Below are positions 23,301 to 38,300 of a DNA stretch of 64,000 bases, one piece after another. The notes beneath the pieces are model-generated. The model was not told the origin of the DNA. It did no database searches and saw nothing but the letters and a program-made list of their open reading frames with translations. A program made the position numbers and the translations under genes. This stretch comes from Dendrobium chrysotoxum (taxonomy: Eukaryota; Streptophyta; Magnoliopsida; Asparagales; Orchidaceae), in contig CM034314.1 of NCBI GenBank assembly GCA_019925795.1, forward strand, positions 79,790,780 through 79,854,779, read 5' to 3'. Position 1 is the first letter of the stretch; every line of letters starts with the position of its first letter.

Positions 23301-26300
23301 AAGCTTATACACTCCACTGATTCTAAAACAAAATGTATTCATCACATCCCTCCTTGAAGGTGCATTTTTCACACACTGTTTATGTGGAAAAAGTGTCGGT
23401 ATTTTTCTAACTCTTTTTCTAGGTCAGTTTCTCAAATAAACATTTCAGTTTGCAGGCATAAACCTTCGAATTCCTTAACCTTTTAAGATTGTTCTTGTTT
23501 ATAATAATTACAGTTTTCAAATGATTAAACACATGTGAACCTTTTTTAATATACTCTAACAATTATCTTACACTGAAATATCACATTTTTTATCCCCTGG
23601 CATATACGTGGAGTCACTGAAGATTTTTTTTATTTCATATTTCACCATAAGCATTATAAAATCAAAAATTAATCATATCTATGTTAGTGAATCTTCCTTG
23701 CATCTTTTGAAAACAATTGAACTCACGGTTGTGAAAAATTAGATCCAACCAAGCAAAGTGAACTAGCCAATCTGTGAATCCGTTCTCAAACCAGCTTGGA
23801 CCTGATTAAAAATCAAATTTGTAGAAAACCGACATAGAGCTGTAACAACTGGCGATTGGACAGCTCAATCTGTAAAATAAGGAGCGGTTGAAGTGATTTA
23901 ACTATAAATTGCAATATTGAGATGGCGTTAGAATATAATATATTTTGAACCTATTTCATGTATATGCATTATATTTCATTATATATTATATATGTACACA
24001 TATTATCACTAATTTATCATTATTAAAAACATTACATCATTCAAATAATTTTTATTAATTTTAATAAAATTCACATCATTGTAATTGAACTCCAGGTTGG
24101 ATCCTAATTGAACATTTGAACTTTTTCTTCCACCAATTCAATGTCAGTATGGTTCTAAAAACCTACAAAAAAAAAAAAAAACACATTCATCTAGTATCTA
24201 TGATATAGAACAGTAGAGTACATATAAACAGCAGACCACAACATTATTTCAACAAATGCATTTCGAGGGCCAGAGGTGGAATATGACAGGAAAGGTGGAT
24301 AAATGATGAATTAGAATTCTCAATGAAAAGAATGGTTGTTAGACACTAAAGTTTTAATAATTCCCTAGGGAAAACAAAAAAGCAAAGTACACACTTCACC
24401 ATCCAAACAAAAGAAAAGAAAAGAGTACTAAATATTGATAATATCAGATGATAAAAAAAAAATGAAAAAGAAGCTAGTATTCCCTTGCTATGCACCCTCC
24501 GAACAAGTAAAACCAATTTCTGCAATCCCCTAAATCAACCAAAACAAACCTTCGCAAAAGAAGAAAACCACCACAGTGACCACAGAAACATTTTAACCAC
24601 TAATTTGCGAATATGCAGGTCTAGAGTCAAGATAAAAATGACCCATCATGATTTTATGTCCCCATACAGGAGGGAAAGTCTACAATCTAATTTTGTATAG
24701 AACTATACCTTGACAGTGATGTCATTTGGATGGGCCTCCACTACATCACATAACTTTCCAATTATATAAGATGCAGAATAATTCCCGTCAGCAGTACCAT
24801 ACTCCCCTAGTACCCAGCATATGACCTACACTTCAATCCCACATCTTTAAGTTAAGAGAAGAAAGGTTCAATTGTCAAAGTTGCAACACAATAAATAAAA
24901 TATGAAAGAAAACTTTAGTACCTGCAGGAACATGGATGGAAGTTTTGGCTCCCCAAGTATACCCAAATATGAGCTAACCTGCATGACATAAAATCTTCTG
25001 GTTTAGACTCCTGATTTTGATACATATTAGGAGTAAATTGTTAATGAGTTTCATAAGAAACTTAGTTGTAAAAACTGAAATAAATAAGTCATAAGCATCA
25101 AATTACCTACAACATAGTATTGATACTTGTAATTAGAAATATAACAATAATCAGATATGCAAAGAAATTAGAACAGAAAACAATAATGAAAATGCTTCAT
25201 AAAAGTAGAAGCTAGACTATGGCCCTTGGTGTCATCTCCCCTCATATGTCCAAGAAATTATGTTTTCTCTCTTCATAAATGTAGAAAGCTCAAAAAAGTT
25301 AGCGTTTAGAGCACAGTAAGCTCAATTAAAATAAAAAAGACACAAGGTTCTTCAATTTCCAGAAACAACTCATTCCAACTTCTATGAAAAGAATAATTTC
25401 AATTTAAGATTCAAGGTTCATTTTGACTGCAATGTTGATGTTGCACACTATGTGAAACAAAATCAGCATTACTCGTACAGAGATGGACAATTTCTTTGCT
25501 AGTTTAATTCCCCTGATGTGCACGTGCAAGATATCAATTTACACATTTCCCACACAAATAAAAAACGCAAAGTAGTTGAAAAGCATTCCCAAAAGGAGTC
25601 TAAGTCCACAAAAAGGTTAGTTTCAGGGGTATTTCCATTCTTTTCCTTCCAAAATATTCTTTTATTTTGTTTCTACCTTCCTTTACATATAACAAGATTA
25701 TGTTCTCAGCAGCTTAAAACATGAGGGTTATTTGAACATAAATTCTAAATTTTTATTTCATCATAACTATTTAAGTTATTTTGCTAGGGTTATTCTCACC
25801 AGTCATTAAGGCTTATTAGAATTTTTTTGATAATTACCTGTAGTTAATAATTTATTATTGATTTGTATTTTGTTTCTTCCATCTACAAAGAAGGGATTTC
25901 ATGAGTCGTGTAAGGCAGTTTATGTTATGAATAAAATTTGTAGACTGGATGTAAAAGCACTTTTTCCTCGTATATTATGTGATTTTAATCATTGAATAAG
26001 TGGGAGAGCTAAAACCCTTACAGTAGAGATAATCTTCTTATTCAAGAACAAGGTTTGCTCATCCCCCCACACTTTTCTTAATCTTGTTATCCTTTTCATA
26101 TTCTTTATTAACTTCTCTAGTTTTTTATCAAGCCCGTCCTGAATCAAATTAATATTAGAGCCAAAGTATTCAATTCATTCTATATGAAAGATTGTTACTT
26201 TGAAAGCAATTTCCATTGAGGTGTTGAATCCTTTCATCATCAATACCAATTACTTCATACTTATGAAAAGCCACTTTTGCCAAGCTTATTACCATTACTT

Positions 26301-29300
26301 GCAATGAACAATTAAATCATTGTTCATCATAAACAGAAAAAAAAATTTATTCACTTTAAACAATGAACCACACACCCATAAACCTTCTTGTCCTCTGGCG
26401 TCTTCTTTCATCTCCAAAAACCCTACACAAAATCTACCTGATCTCCATATACTTAGCCTTATTCAAATCCAAATTAGAATTCAAATTCCTAACAAACCTT
26501 TAACTCATTTCCTAAATCTCTTTCTTGATTTCCTCAAATAAACTAGCGACAAACTTCAAAAACTTTAAATTTAGCAAACCAAACAAATCCAAAAAAAAAA
26601 AAAAATCAGCATGAACCCAACATAAACAGAAATCAAACTCAAATTCCACCCAACCCACCACAATTTTCTCTTTGGTTACCATTTAACCATAAAATTATCA
26701 TTTCTTGAATAATAACGTAGGCTTTTTTCCTCCATCCTACAGACATCTTGAGGAATATAAATAATAGTTGAAGCCTTCCTATTTTGAAACTAAAAAAGGA
26801 GAAAACAAAAGGCATTTCAGATTCTTCCACAAGGACACTTAACGCAATTGAGGTGTCGGATCTTATACTACTAATTCCAGATAAACTTACTAGTGTTCAT
26901 TCTAGATGACATCATTATCTAATCCGTTGTAAGAGATCAGGTCACCATTTGATGATGCTTTGAAGGATCAAAATTTTTGCTTCAAGTGTTTTATCAACAC
27001 CAAACTTCGAAGCAGAATGCTTTGTAATAAGGGAAATTGATGTGGATCTTTTTTTTTAACATAATTCTTTGAGTTTTACTTGTTTTTAGATTCATTATTT
27101 TGTTAGTGTTATTCTAGCATATGTTATTTAGTTAAATTTTTTTTTTACTAATTTATTAACTATTTGTTAGTAGTTTGTTCATTCTGGGATCTACATAAAG
27201 GGGATTTGAGCGTTAAAGAGATTTGATAATATGAATAAAATTCTTTAAAATTCTTATTGAAAATGTAGAGATCCTTTTCTTCATCTATTTTTAAATTTTG
27301 ATCATTTACCAAGTGGGAGACTTGAAGAGAGGCAATATCTTTTGTTCAAGAGTAAAGCTTACTTATTCTGTTACTTTTATTATCTCTTCATCTTTTGCTT
27401 CTCCATTATTATTTCTTCCATTTCTTTAGATGGGCAATGGTGCTAGAAAACTGAACTGAAATGAAGGTAAAGTAAAGAAGCAAAAAGGAAAATATTGATT
27501 TCTTATGACGTAAAAGTACTTAACAAATTGTAAAACAATCCTTGCTAGCTGGCTATGCTTTGGGGTAATGAGTTAACGAAGACTTACTCGAGGTATCATT
27601 TTATTGATTATGTAAACATAATGTGGAATATTGTTGATGCGGACATCCAACCGTGAATGCTTATCAGAAGAGGAGTCAAGATCGACAGCCGTGATCATCC
27701 CACGTTATCTTCATTTATTATTTATAATTTTTATTTATTTATGCATTTTTCATTTTTACCCTCACTTGAGGGAGTAGTATTATGTAAGCCCTAGGGGCAT
27801 ATTTGTCTTATTTTAGTTTCTTTTCTTTTTGAGGCCTATATATAGAGGCCCTTGCTATTGTATTAGTATGATGAATTATTAATAAAAAAATTGTTCTGCA
27901 CTTTTGTTCCTTAGGAGGACTTTGGTGAGATTGTCAGATCCCTATGGGAGGGAAGCGTAGTATCCACCAGCCGCAAACTCCCTTGGTGAAGGGCAATGCA
28001 TCACCCGTCAGCCGCAGGAAGCGTCCGTGCTCACGGTTTATCTTTCTTTCCCTAAACTCCTTTTCTCCTTCTTCCTTGATCGCCAGCCATACCTCCTCCA
28101 TAGCCGTCGGCCAAGCTTCCCTCTCCCATCCTCCCCCTCACGGCCGAACCCCCACCAGCACCCAAAACCCCAGCCATCCCCTTCCCTCCCCACCTCCCAC
28201 ATCCTCCCTAGCCGACCACCCATCCCTTCACCCATCGGCCATCTCAACCCCAAACCGCCGGCTAACTTCCCCCTTCCTTTTCCCTCCAAATTTCAAAATT
28301 CCTTGACTTTCCTAAAATAGATTCCTACTAATCTAGAAAGTTTTAATTTAGATTTTGAGTCATTAAAATCTGAAATATTCTTTCCTAAATAAAGAAGTTA
28401 ATTTAGGAAATCCAATCATTCAATTAAATTCAAATTTGAATTTGAATTTGAAAGAGGATCTCATTAAATCCTCTTTCCTAAATCCCAAAGCCCCCAATTG
28501 GAAACCAATTTAATCCCACCTCACCATACATGGCCGGCCTACAATTGACCATGAATGCTTTCCTAATTTAGATAATCCTAATTTGGGGAGATCTTTTAAT
28601 TCAAATTCAAATTTCAAATTCTTTCCTAAAATATCTAGTGTTAAATTAGGAAACCCTTAAATCAATCCCAATCAATTTCAAATTAACTTGGAGTAATTTT
28701 CTCTCTTTCTAAAACTGAAACCCAATTTAGGAGAGCATTAACTCCACCAATCCACTCCCCAAACCCATACATGCCGCCAGTTTCCCTCCCCCCCCCATCT
28801 CTCTTTGGAATTAAATTTAAAAATCAAATTCCTCCCCCGTTCTACATCAATTGTTGATGAGCATGTGAAAAAAAAAACCATCACTTTAATACCAACAAGA
28901 ACTTTCAACTGACAACTCAGTAACATTAATTTTGAAATAATAAGGATATGATTTTCACTACTTTCTGGGGCATGCAACACATACTTCATCATAATCTACA
29001 GAGCAGAAATATTAAAATGCATTACAAGTTCGTTTGTCAATTCACGGGAAGAAAAAGTCATCAGAAATACATACAGCTGATGATCTTAATTGGCTATCTG
29101 CACCTTCATCATCTTCTCCAAACCCTTCAGCAATAAGCCTCATTAAGTTGTGTGCCACTTTTACATTTACAAGATCACCAGCATGCTCAAAGACCTTATT
29201 CATAGTCTGGACAACAAAATTTGTTAGTGAGCCAGCAACAGCCCAAAAAGATCAAGAAGTAACGTAACATCAATTGGGGCCACCTGGATAAACCATTGGT

Positions 29301-32300
29301 TGCTTGGTGCAAATTGTTCGGCAAGCTCAACACAACGTGAGGCTATTTCAGTTTTATAATGATTATCATTGATGCTAATCATGTAATCAATCATCCGATC
29401 AACTATGACTTCAACATTGGTGGACTTTGTCATCTTATATAGTAGCTCAAAAGTCTTCCGCTTCAATGTATCATCGGGATCCTGGTCAAATAAAATATCA
29501 ATACAATGCTCATAACAGTCATTCCAGAAATTATATCAAGAAGGATAAAAAGACATCAAAAAATACACAACATGCTATTATAAACATTCTATATATGCAA
29601 AACAAGGGAAACAAAGCTGTAAGCATTCTTCTATAAATTAAAAGGGTTTAAATTAGGAGAGCACGGCATGCTAAATATAATGAATAAAAAGAATAAATGC
29701 AAAACACAAAAAGGGTAGAACAAAAGTATCTCATGGAAATTATAAACAAAACTTGAACAAAATTAAAGATAGCACCAGCAGCAATACCAAAAAGAATTAA
29801 CTAGACAAAGCATTCATAGATCGGATCTTAAATAGTTGGAATGGTTACTGAGAAAATGATGATAAGAAAAGTAATAATGGAACCAAAAAAAAAAAAAGCT
29901 TGAAATTCAAACTTTTCATAGTTCAGTAGAAACAATTTTAAATAAAGCCACATAACCTAAACTTTACTTTTCATTATTTTTCCAATATTTAGTCTCAAAA
30001 CATATTAGTCCATGTTAGTCTTAGATTATGCTTGGCTTTCCTCAGAAGACAATTACATTTTGTAACTTAGTAATCAAACTATGCTAACGAGCACCCAGTC
30101 TACAAATATACTACCTAATGCATTACTCAGAAGCATGTTTATCAAAAGGCAATTACTTTCAGAAACATAGTTAAGCGAAAAAATGAAACTAAGCCAACAA
30201 GCACAAATACTTCTAAACAATCCGTCCAAAATTTTTCAGACAAGCATTCATCTCGAATACCTGAACTTCATCATAAGAGATTGGGATAAGACTGGCACAT
30301 GCCATGATACATCTATACATAGTCCGCAAGGCATGGCCAGCAAAGCATATCAGCTAAAACAATGAAAAGATGATTCAACTCAATAACTTCCATATGGCAA
30401 TGGGCACCTAGCGAGATTTTCACAACCACTAAGCCCAAAAGGACTTCCACTTGACTCTTAAGGGGCTGATTGGATTCAAGTAGGATTTAATAATGCTCGT
30501 AAATCCAGATTAATTAAATCCTGAATATTATTTGGCAAGAAAGATCTTAAATCCTGATAAATCTTGTGAAATTGTTTGGCAACACAACACCGGATTTAAG
30601 ATAGTTAATCTACTAAATATGTAAATCTAATATGTATTTTTAATTATAATATGCTAAGGAGGATTAAATTTAAATCTTATCAAAATTTTAGCAAGACTTG
30701 ATTAAATTATTAGTTATTTATGAGTTAATGATTAATTTCAATTTTAATTATCATCAATAACTAACAATTATAAATTATATAATTAGAATCTAATTTAATT
30801 ATCAAATAATCTAACTAATTATTTATTTACTAATTACATTATATTCCTAATTAAATTAATTAAACTAATTAGATTAATTAGTTACTAGACAGCATTCTTC
30901 TATGCCATTGCTTGGCTATTTCAATAATTTCTCATGTCTTCAGTCTTTGTTTATGCTCTTCCTCTAGCTTTAGGCCTGTCTAGAGTTTGCTTTTCTACTC
31001 CATTTTTTCGTTGTTGTTTGACTTTGCCTGATTTGTGTGAAGTAGAGTTTTGAAAGAGTCGCAAAGTCCTGTAATAAAGGAAGCTTCTTTGCCTCCTGCG
31101 AAGAAATTCCCTTCAACGACGTTCTTCCTAACAGATTGGGAGTCGTGAGGAGCTTGCCACGAAGCTAACAATCTTTCACCCATTTAACGCGCTTCTTCCG
31201 CTAAATCTCATAAATTCGCCAAACTATAGAATTTACTATACCTAGGATTTAAGGGAAAAATATGGATAACGATGCTAAATTGAAATTTAACTTACTGTGA
31301 GATTTAAGGAGGCATTTTTTTACGTTTGGCAAGATTTAACTTAAATCTTGGACAAAGCCTGCTTAGATCATGTATCCAAACAGCCCCTAACACTAAGACC
31401 CTTTCCAATAGTCATCTTCATTTTTCAATTTCAACTTCTGAGCTACAAGCCTCATAAAATATTAATTTTTTCGATGATGCTTGCGCAAAGCATCCTAATA
31501 GATGGCGCCAAGATCTCTGAAATTTAGACGTTAAAGTTCTTTTCATGTCTCTAATTCACTTTATCTCCATTTTGCACTTGGGCATCCATGGAGCAAGATT
31601 GTTAGCCAGGGACAAGGTGACTAGTGCCTAGAATTTAACTCTGCTTGAAGTGTACTCCCTTCCCGCCCTCATACTCCCCTAATTCCCAAACTAACCCTTT
31701 TCAAATCATTTCTTCTTCCTATGTTTCTTGATCATGTCCAGGTCATGTGGTAGCTGCAACAGGTAAGGGGAATCCATGCACAAATGCCAAGGCCAATGGA
31801 TAATAGTATAGTGGTCTGTAACCGCTTTCGCTCATTTTGTTCCTCGATGCACACGTAGAATGTAGTTAGCTATCCTTGCTTTAATAAACAATGCTTTTGT
31901 TTACAGCTAAGCATAAATAAATAAAACGTTATTCTATATTAGTTTTACAATTCTATGGGCTTATTAGTTGTAATTATAAGTCATTCACAAGTTTAACATT
32001 TTAACCATCTCCATATCGCCACTTTGCTATCTGACATTTCAGTATGAGCATTTGCACAGTTGCATTTGTAATAATTGTTGGTGCTTGAGAGAAGGCCTGG
32101 AACAGTTATTAAATTGCCTCTAATGCAATTTAAGGTAACAATTTCAAGTCACAAAAAACAACCTTTCTACAAATGTAGTTGTTAAATTGGCAGCAGCATA
32201 CATCAATTTCTCTCCAAAACCTATATTGGCATAACTCCATGAATTAAGTATGCCTTTTATTGTGATTATTGGTGCTCACACACGCAGAAGCCTTCTCCTG

Positions 32301-35300
32301 AGTTTTTTTCTGCATTCTATCTTCTATCGTCTTCAAAGGATGAGACGATCTTCACTTTCATGTAATAAATAATATCAATTAAAGAATTGTTTTTCATCAA
32401 TTTTCAGAGTTTTTTAATTTTCTGTTGAGCATGTAGTAAGAATAAGGAACAACAGAAGTCTAGAAGGGAAATGATATCAGAAAGAATAATTACGCTCGAT
32501 CATGAAAACATATTGATGCGGAATTATTTTTGCAGTGGCTTTTGGAACTTGGTGGCTGGGTGGGAGTACCACGGCTCTGTTAAGAGGTGGATTTTGGAAG
32601 TTCTGCAATTGTTTTAGAAGAATATTTTCCTCTCAATTTGAATAGGCGTTGGAAGAGGAAGGATGTTTTGGGTTTATCCAGTTACAGTCCTTATTTTCTG
32701 CTTGGGCAATTTGTTTTAAGTGGCGGAACACAGCATGCTGCTTTGAAATCGTGAATCCAACAAGCAGAGGTTTTGGTAGTAGAGTGGATTAAAGTTGCTG
32801 TGCATTTTGCCACTGGGCGCGTCATGACGCTTTATCGCATCCCTTATGGAATTTTCTCGAATTCTTTTTCCTTCGAGTTCTCTAATTATTAATTAGGATT
32901 GCATGCATGATTAATTCTTGTCAAATTTGATACAATTTTGATTTCAATTGTAGCATGATTTTCAATTGAGCTAATGATATTATGTTTAAAGAATTCTACA
33001 CATTATTTCTAATATATGGCTATCACATTATTTTTAGAGATTTATTCATATATTTGTTTTATCCAAAATAACAAAAAGTTGGAAAAATTAACAAAATTAG
33101 AGATATGAGTTTTTGCATGTTATAGACTGCAATAGCAAACCCTAGAATACAAAATATCCACCATCAAATTCGGTTTCAGAAATTAAAGTTGCATTACAAT
33201 TTCTTTTAGACATAGGATATAATAATTGTGTTAGTTTCAGAAAAAAAAAGCAATTGGTGACCTTCATTCCAGTTCAGTCTGGACATTTAAAAGTGTGCAC
33301 GATCTTGGATTAGTCACATCAATTTGCAAACCACAAACAGGACCATGCTAGGTGTGGTTGTGAGCTAACAAGTCACCAACAATGCGAAAAGCCCCGCAAT
33401 GAAATCAAAAGGTCATTTCAATCAACCTTTTTGCACACCATTTTTATGATCCATGAAATGTCATCGAGGGCATCATGGGGCCCTGTAGAGATTGAAAATC
33501 TAATGGGTCCCCAATGAGTATTTGACAGGGACAGGATCACTTGGATTCTGATTTCTTAACATTAAGAAATCTACAATAGATGTTAACTTTTGTCCCATGC
33601 TAATAGCAAGGCAATGGGGAAACTATTCGTGTCGTAAAAAAGGAGGGGAGGGGAGGAAGAACAAATTAGATATTTAAAATTTCTAAATCTAACAAAATCT
33701 AAGAAAAACCTCGAGATGGTAAAGAGCTACAAAAAATATTACAGAATGAATACCTTCTAGATGAATAAATAAAAAATTTAATATTTTATTACTTTGTGTC
33801 ATTGGCATATATTCTATTGACTGAAACACAAAAGGTTTTGATTTTGCTTACTTGCAGAGCAAAGTCCATTAGGTACCAATCATACATATCTTTTTGGTTT
33901 AATGGGGAGGCACACGTGCATTATTATTATTCCTAATAGGGAGGTAATTTATCCAAAACTCATACAAGCTAATTTTGTTTTGTTGACTAAACTTAGTCAG
34001 AGTGATTCTATTACTTTACTTTTATGACATTTTATAAAGTGATAATTATACTTCATTATATCATAGTGAGCACATAGCCTCCATGTCACATCTACTTCTA
34101 ACTCAATGCCATGATTATCTTTTTTGTCCTAAAGAAAATGCTATGGCAATCTTATCTCCTTGACACCTCAAAAACTCAATATTTTTCTTCTCAAAAAGCC
34201 CATGCCACCTCCTCCCCCTCTCTCCACCACATCATCTAACAAGAGAGATAACAATGAGCAGAGGCGGAATAACACGGATTAGCTCCTCTAAGGTTCACAA
34301 ATCAACTACATAACTATGCACAATTCATTTAAAAAAAAAATCACAGGGATGTTTTCTAGAGGATTTTGAGCTACTCTCTGCATGAAATATTTGTTAAGGC
34401 ATATTCTTCTTTTTTTAGTATTGAAACTTAAAAGGAGAAGAAAAGTTGGTAACTATGAAGAAAAATGAAAGCAAGAAATTTCATAATGATGACATAGTTG
34501 TGGGAGTTGGAGAGGTAGAAGGAGAGCACACACGTTTGATTTTTACAGGGAGAGAGTAAATTAATTTATGGTTCCATTATACATGTAATCTAAGGATAAG
34601 AACTTCTTTTCAATCTTACCAGTCATAGTGCATGGAGATAAATGATTTTAATCATAAGCACATGTGGTTAAGTGCATATTGTTAAATCACATGGAAGCTT
34701 GTGCGCACATTAGGATCTAGTGATATGGATAAAGCATAATTAACCCTCTTATAAATAACTCGAGAAATCTCTACATGAACTTGAAAACCTAGACATAACT
34801 TTCTTCGTATGTTGAAAGTCCAAATATCACACGCCATTGCCATGCACCGCTTATATGCATATTTCTTGGCATGGTAAAATAAGCAATGTAAATGTGATTG
34901 TGGTGTCTCATGCCTTGTACCATGCATGCCTTTCATGACGGGGTGGGGAGGCCTCGATAAATCTTTCACTAACACCCTAGTGGGAGTAAAATTGAAGCTC
35001 TGCTAAAAGTTTTGGCAAAATCTTAATCGTGTTATTTTAGCCTATTTCATTACTAACACATGCAAGTCAATCACATGTACTCATTTTCAGTGGCACGGGT
35101 ATGTCATTATGATTCAATGATACACACCACTTATACACACCTCTCTTAAGTGGGAAAGGGAGGGAAGATGAGGTAATTGTCTCCTTAATTGGGGCCTTTA
35201 ATTAGGACGGAAATAATTAGGATAGAGGGGAGAGAGGGGCCGGCCAAAGAGGAGGGAGGAAAGATGTCCAGATTCGATATATGTGGACCATAGCATTAAG

Positions 35301-38300
35301 GGAAATTTACATACATACCACTTTATTTCATGCTATTTACATATCTAACACCAAAAACTTTAATATTACATTTCTATTACTCATTTAAAATTTTAATATC
35401 AAATATATCACTCCTATATTTCATTATCACCACCCATATCACTCTACAAACTTTAATATTTCATTCCATGCACCCATTTTTGTTCTATGGATGATAGGCA
35501 TGTAATATTAAAGTTTTAGATGTTAGATATGTAAATAGCATGAAATAAAGTGGTATGTATGTAAAGATCCCTAGCATTAAATGTGATGGGGTAATTAAAT
35601 CTGAAATTAATTTCAGATTTGGAGGGATTCGAGGGACTTCCTGAATTAGATCTATTGATTAGGAAAGGGATTTGAAATTCAAATTAATTTGAATTCAAAT
35701 GAGAAACTTTCCAAGTTAACAAAAGATTAACTTGGGAAGGTAATGAAGAGGCTATTTTGAATTTAAAAATTCAAACTTGTGGATGAAGAGGGGTTATGTA
35801 TTAACAAGGTGGGCCCAAGCAATTAAGTGGAGTGATTACTTAAATCTGAAATTAATTTCAGATTTAAGTTAATTGGGGGTTTTCCTAAATTAAAGGAGGG
35901 GAATTTAAGAAGAATTTGAAATTCAAATATTTTGAATTTGAATTTAATTCTCTTCCTAAATTAGTGGGGCTAAATAAGGAAAGCATTTATGGTGGATTTG
36001 AATTCAAAAGTTTGGAGGGAATTATGTGGCCGGCGGTTATGGTGGTGAAGAAGGATATGGCCGACGGCTTTAGGTGGGGAGAGGCTAAGGGTTAGGTGGT
36101 CGGCCGGCTATGGAGGCGGTGGGGTTTATGACCGGCGGTTGATATGGATAAAATGGAGGTGATTTGTGACTTTGGAGGGGTTTGTGGGAGAATCAGCCGG
36201 TGGCAAGTGGGGGATTTTGGCCGGTGGTCAAGAGAGGAGAAAAGGATTTAGGGAAAGAAAGATACAACCGTGAGCCCGAACACATCCTGCAGCTGACGGG
36301 TATTACGTTGCCCTTCTCCAAGGGTCTTCAAGTCACGAGCCCAGACCCATCCTGCGGCTGGTGGAAACTCCGATTCCCTCCCATAGGAATCTCACTAACG
36401 TTCTCTCCAAAGAACACAAGTGCAAACACAAAATTTTATTAATAATCCATCATTCATCTAATACAAGAGAAAGGGCCTCTATATATAAGCCTTAAAAGAA
36501 ACTAAAAGACAACTTTACCCCTTGGGCTTTCATAAGACAAGACTCTTAAATAAGGGTAAAAATGAGAAATGCAAAATTAAATCAAAATAGAATTAATAAA
36601 CAAAAATAAAAAAAAGAGTGATCTCAGCCGTTGATCTTCGTCTCTTCCATTGAGTAACGTCCACCGTCGGATGTCCGCAGCATTCTCCTGGGGTGGAAAA
36701 GAGCTCAACTCCGTCGAGTCCGCATCCCGGGCAACCATGCTCTGATACCAAACTGATGTAGAACGAAAGGGGGGGGGGGGGGGGGGTAATTTGAAATTTA
36801 AATTTCAAATTAAGTGGAAAAGGGAGGGAAGATGGAGTTAATTGTTTTCTTAATTGGGGCTTTTAATTAGGACGAAAATAATTAGGATGGAAGGGAGAGA
36901 GGGGCCGGCGAAGGAGGAGGGAGGAAAGATATCCAGATTCGATGTATGTGGACCATAACATTAAATGTGATGGGGTAATTAAATCTAAAATTAATTTCAG
37001 ATTTGGAGGGATTGGAGGGGCTTCCTAAATTAGATCTATTGATTAGGAAAGGGATTTGAAATTCAAATTAATTTGAATTCAAATGAGAAACTTTCCAAGT
37101 TAACAAAAGATTAATTTAGGAAGGTAATGACGAGGCTATTTTGAATTTGAAAATTCAAACTTGTGGATGAAGAGGGGTTAGGTATTAAGGAGGTGGGCCC
37201 AAGAAATTAAGTGGAGTGATTACTTAAATCTGAAATTAATTTCAGATTTAAGTTAATTTGGGGTTTTTCTAAATTAAAGGAGGGGAATTTAAGAATAATT
37301 TGAAATTCAAATATTTTGAATTTGAATTTAATTCTCTTCCTAAATTAGTGGGGCTAAATAAGGAAAGCATTTATGGTGGATTTGAATTCAAAAGTCTGGA
37401 GGGAATTATGTGGTCGGCGGTTATGGTGGTGGAGAAGGATATGGCCGACGGCTTTAGGTGGGGAGAGGCTAGGGGTGAGGTGGTCGGCCGGCTATGGAGG
37501 TGGTGGGGTTTATGGCCGGCGGTTGATATGGATAAAATGGAGGTGGTTTGTGACTTTGGAGGGGTTTGTGGGAGAATCAGCCGGTGGCAAGTGGAGGATT
37601 TTGGCCGGCGGTCAAGAGAGGAGAAAAGGATTTAGGGAAAGAAAGATACAACCGTGAGCCCGAACACATCCTGCAGCCGACGGGTATTACGTTGCCCTTC
37701 TCCAAGGGACTTCAAGTCACGAGCCCGGACCCATCCTGCGGCTGGTGGAAACTCCGATTCCCTCCCATAGGAATCTCACTAACGTTCTCTCCAAAGAACA
37801 CAAGTGCAAACACAATATTTTATTAATAATCCATCATTCATCTAATACAAGAGAAAGGGCCTCTATATATAGGCCTTAAAAGAAACTAAAAGACAACTTT
37901 ACTCCTTGGGCTTACATAAGACAAGACTCTTAAATAAGGGTAAAAATGAGAAATGCAAAATTAAATCAAAATAGAATTAATAAACAAAAATAAAAAAAGG
38001 AGTGATCTCAGCCGTTGATCTTCGTCTCTTCCATTGAGTAACGTCCACCGTCGGATGTCCGCATCAAATGCCTTTCTTGCATTTTGGTACGGCATGACAT
38101 ATTCTTTGCTAGCCCCTTCACGGAGGTGACATAGAAGTACTAACAATATTTTTAGTGGATTTCTCCAACCCAGAAACCTTTACTTAAACAATGCACAGAA
38201 CACTTGAACATATCAAGCATAGCCAGTATTCTTTACTATAAGCAAGGATGAAATTAACCATAGTATCTTGCGCCTATACCGATCCCTAAGATTCAAAATA

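Noticed and set aside
27944..28320. Overlapping Pro/Ser-rich open frames on both strands
   Set aside because: They lie inside the solo LTR at 27635-28849 and reflect its C-rich composition.
37300..37826. Several open frames of 86-111 codons in the LTR pair
   Set aside because: They repeat between the two LTR copies, sit in GGCCGGCGG-rich LTR sequence and have no domain.
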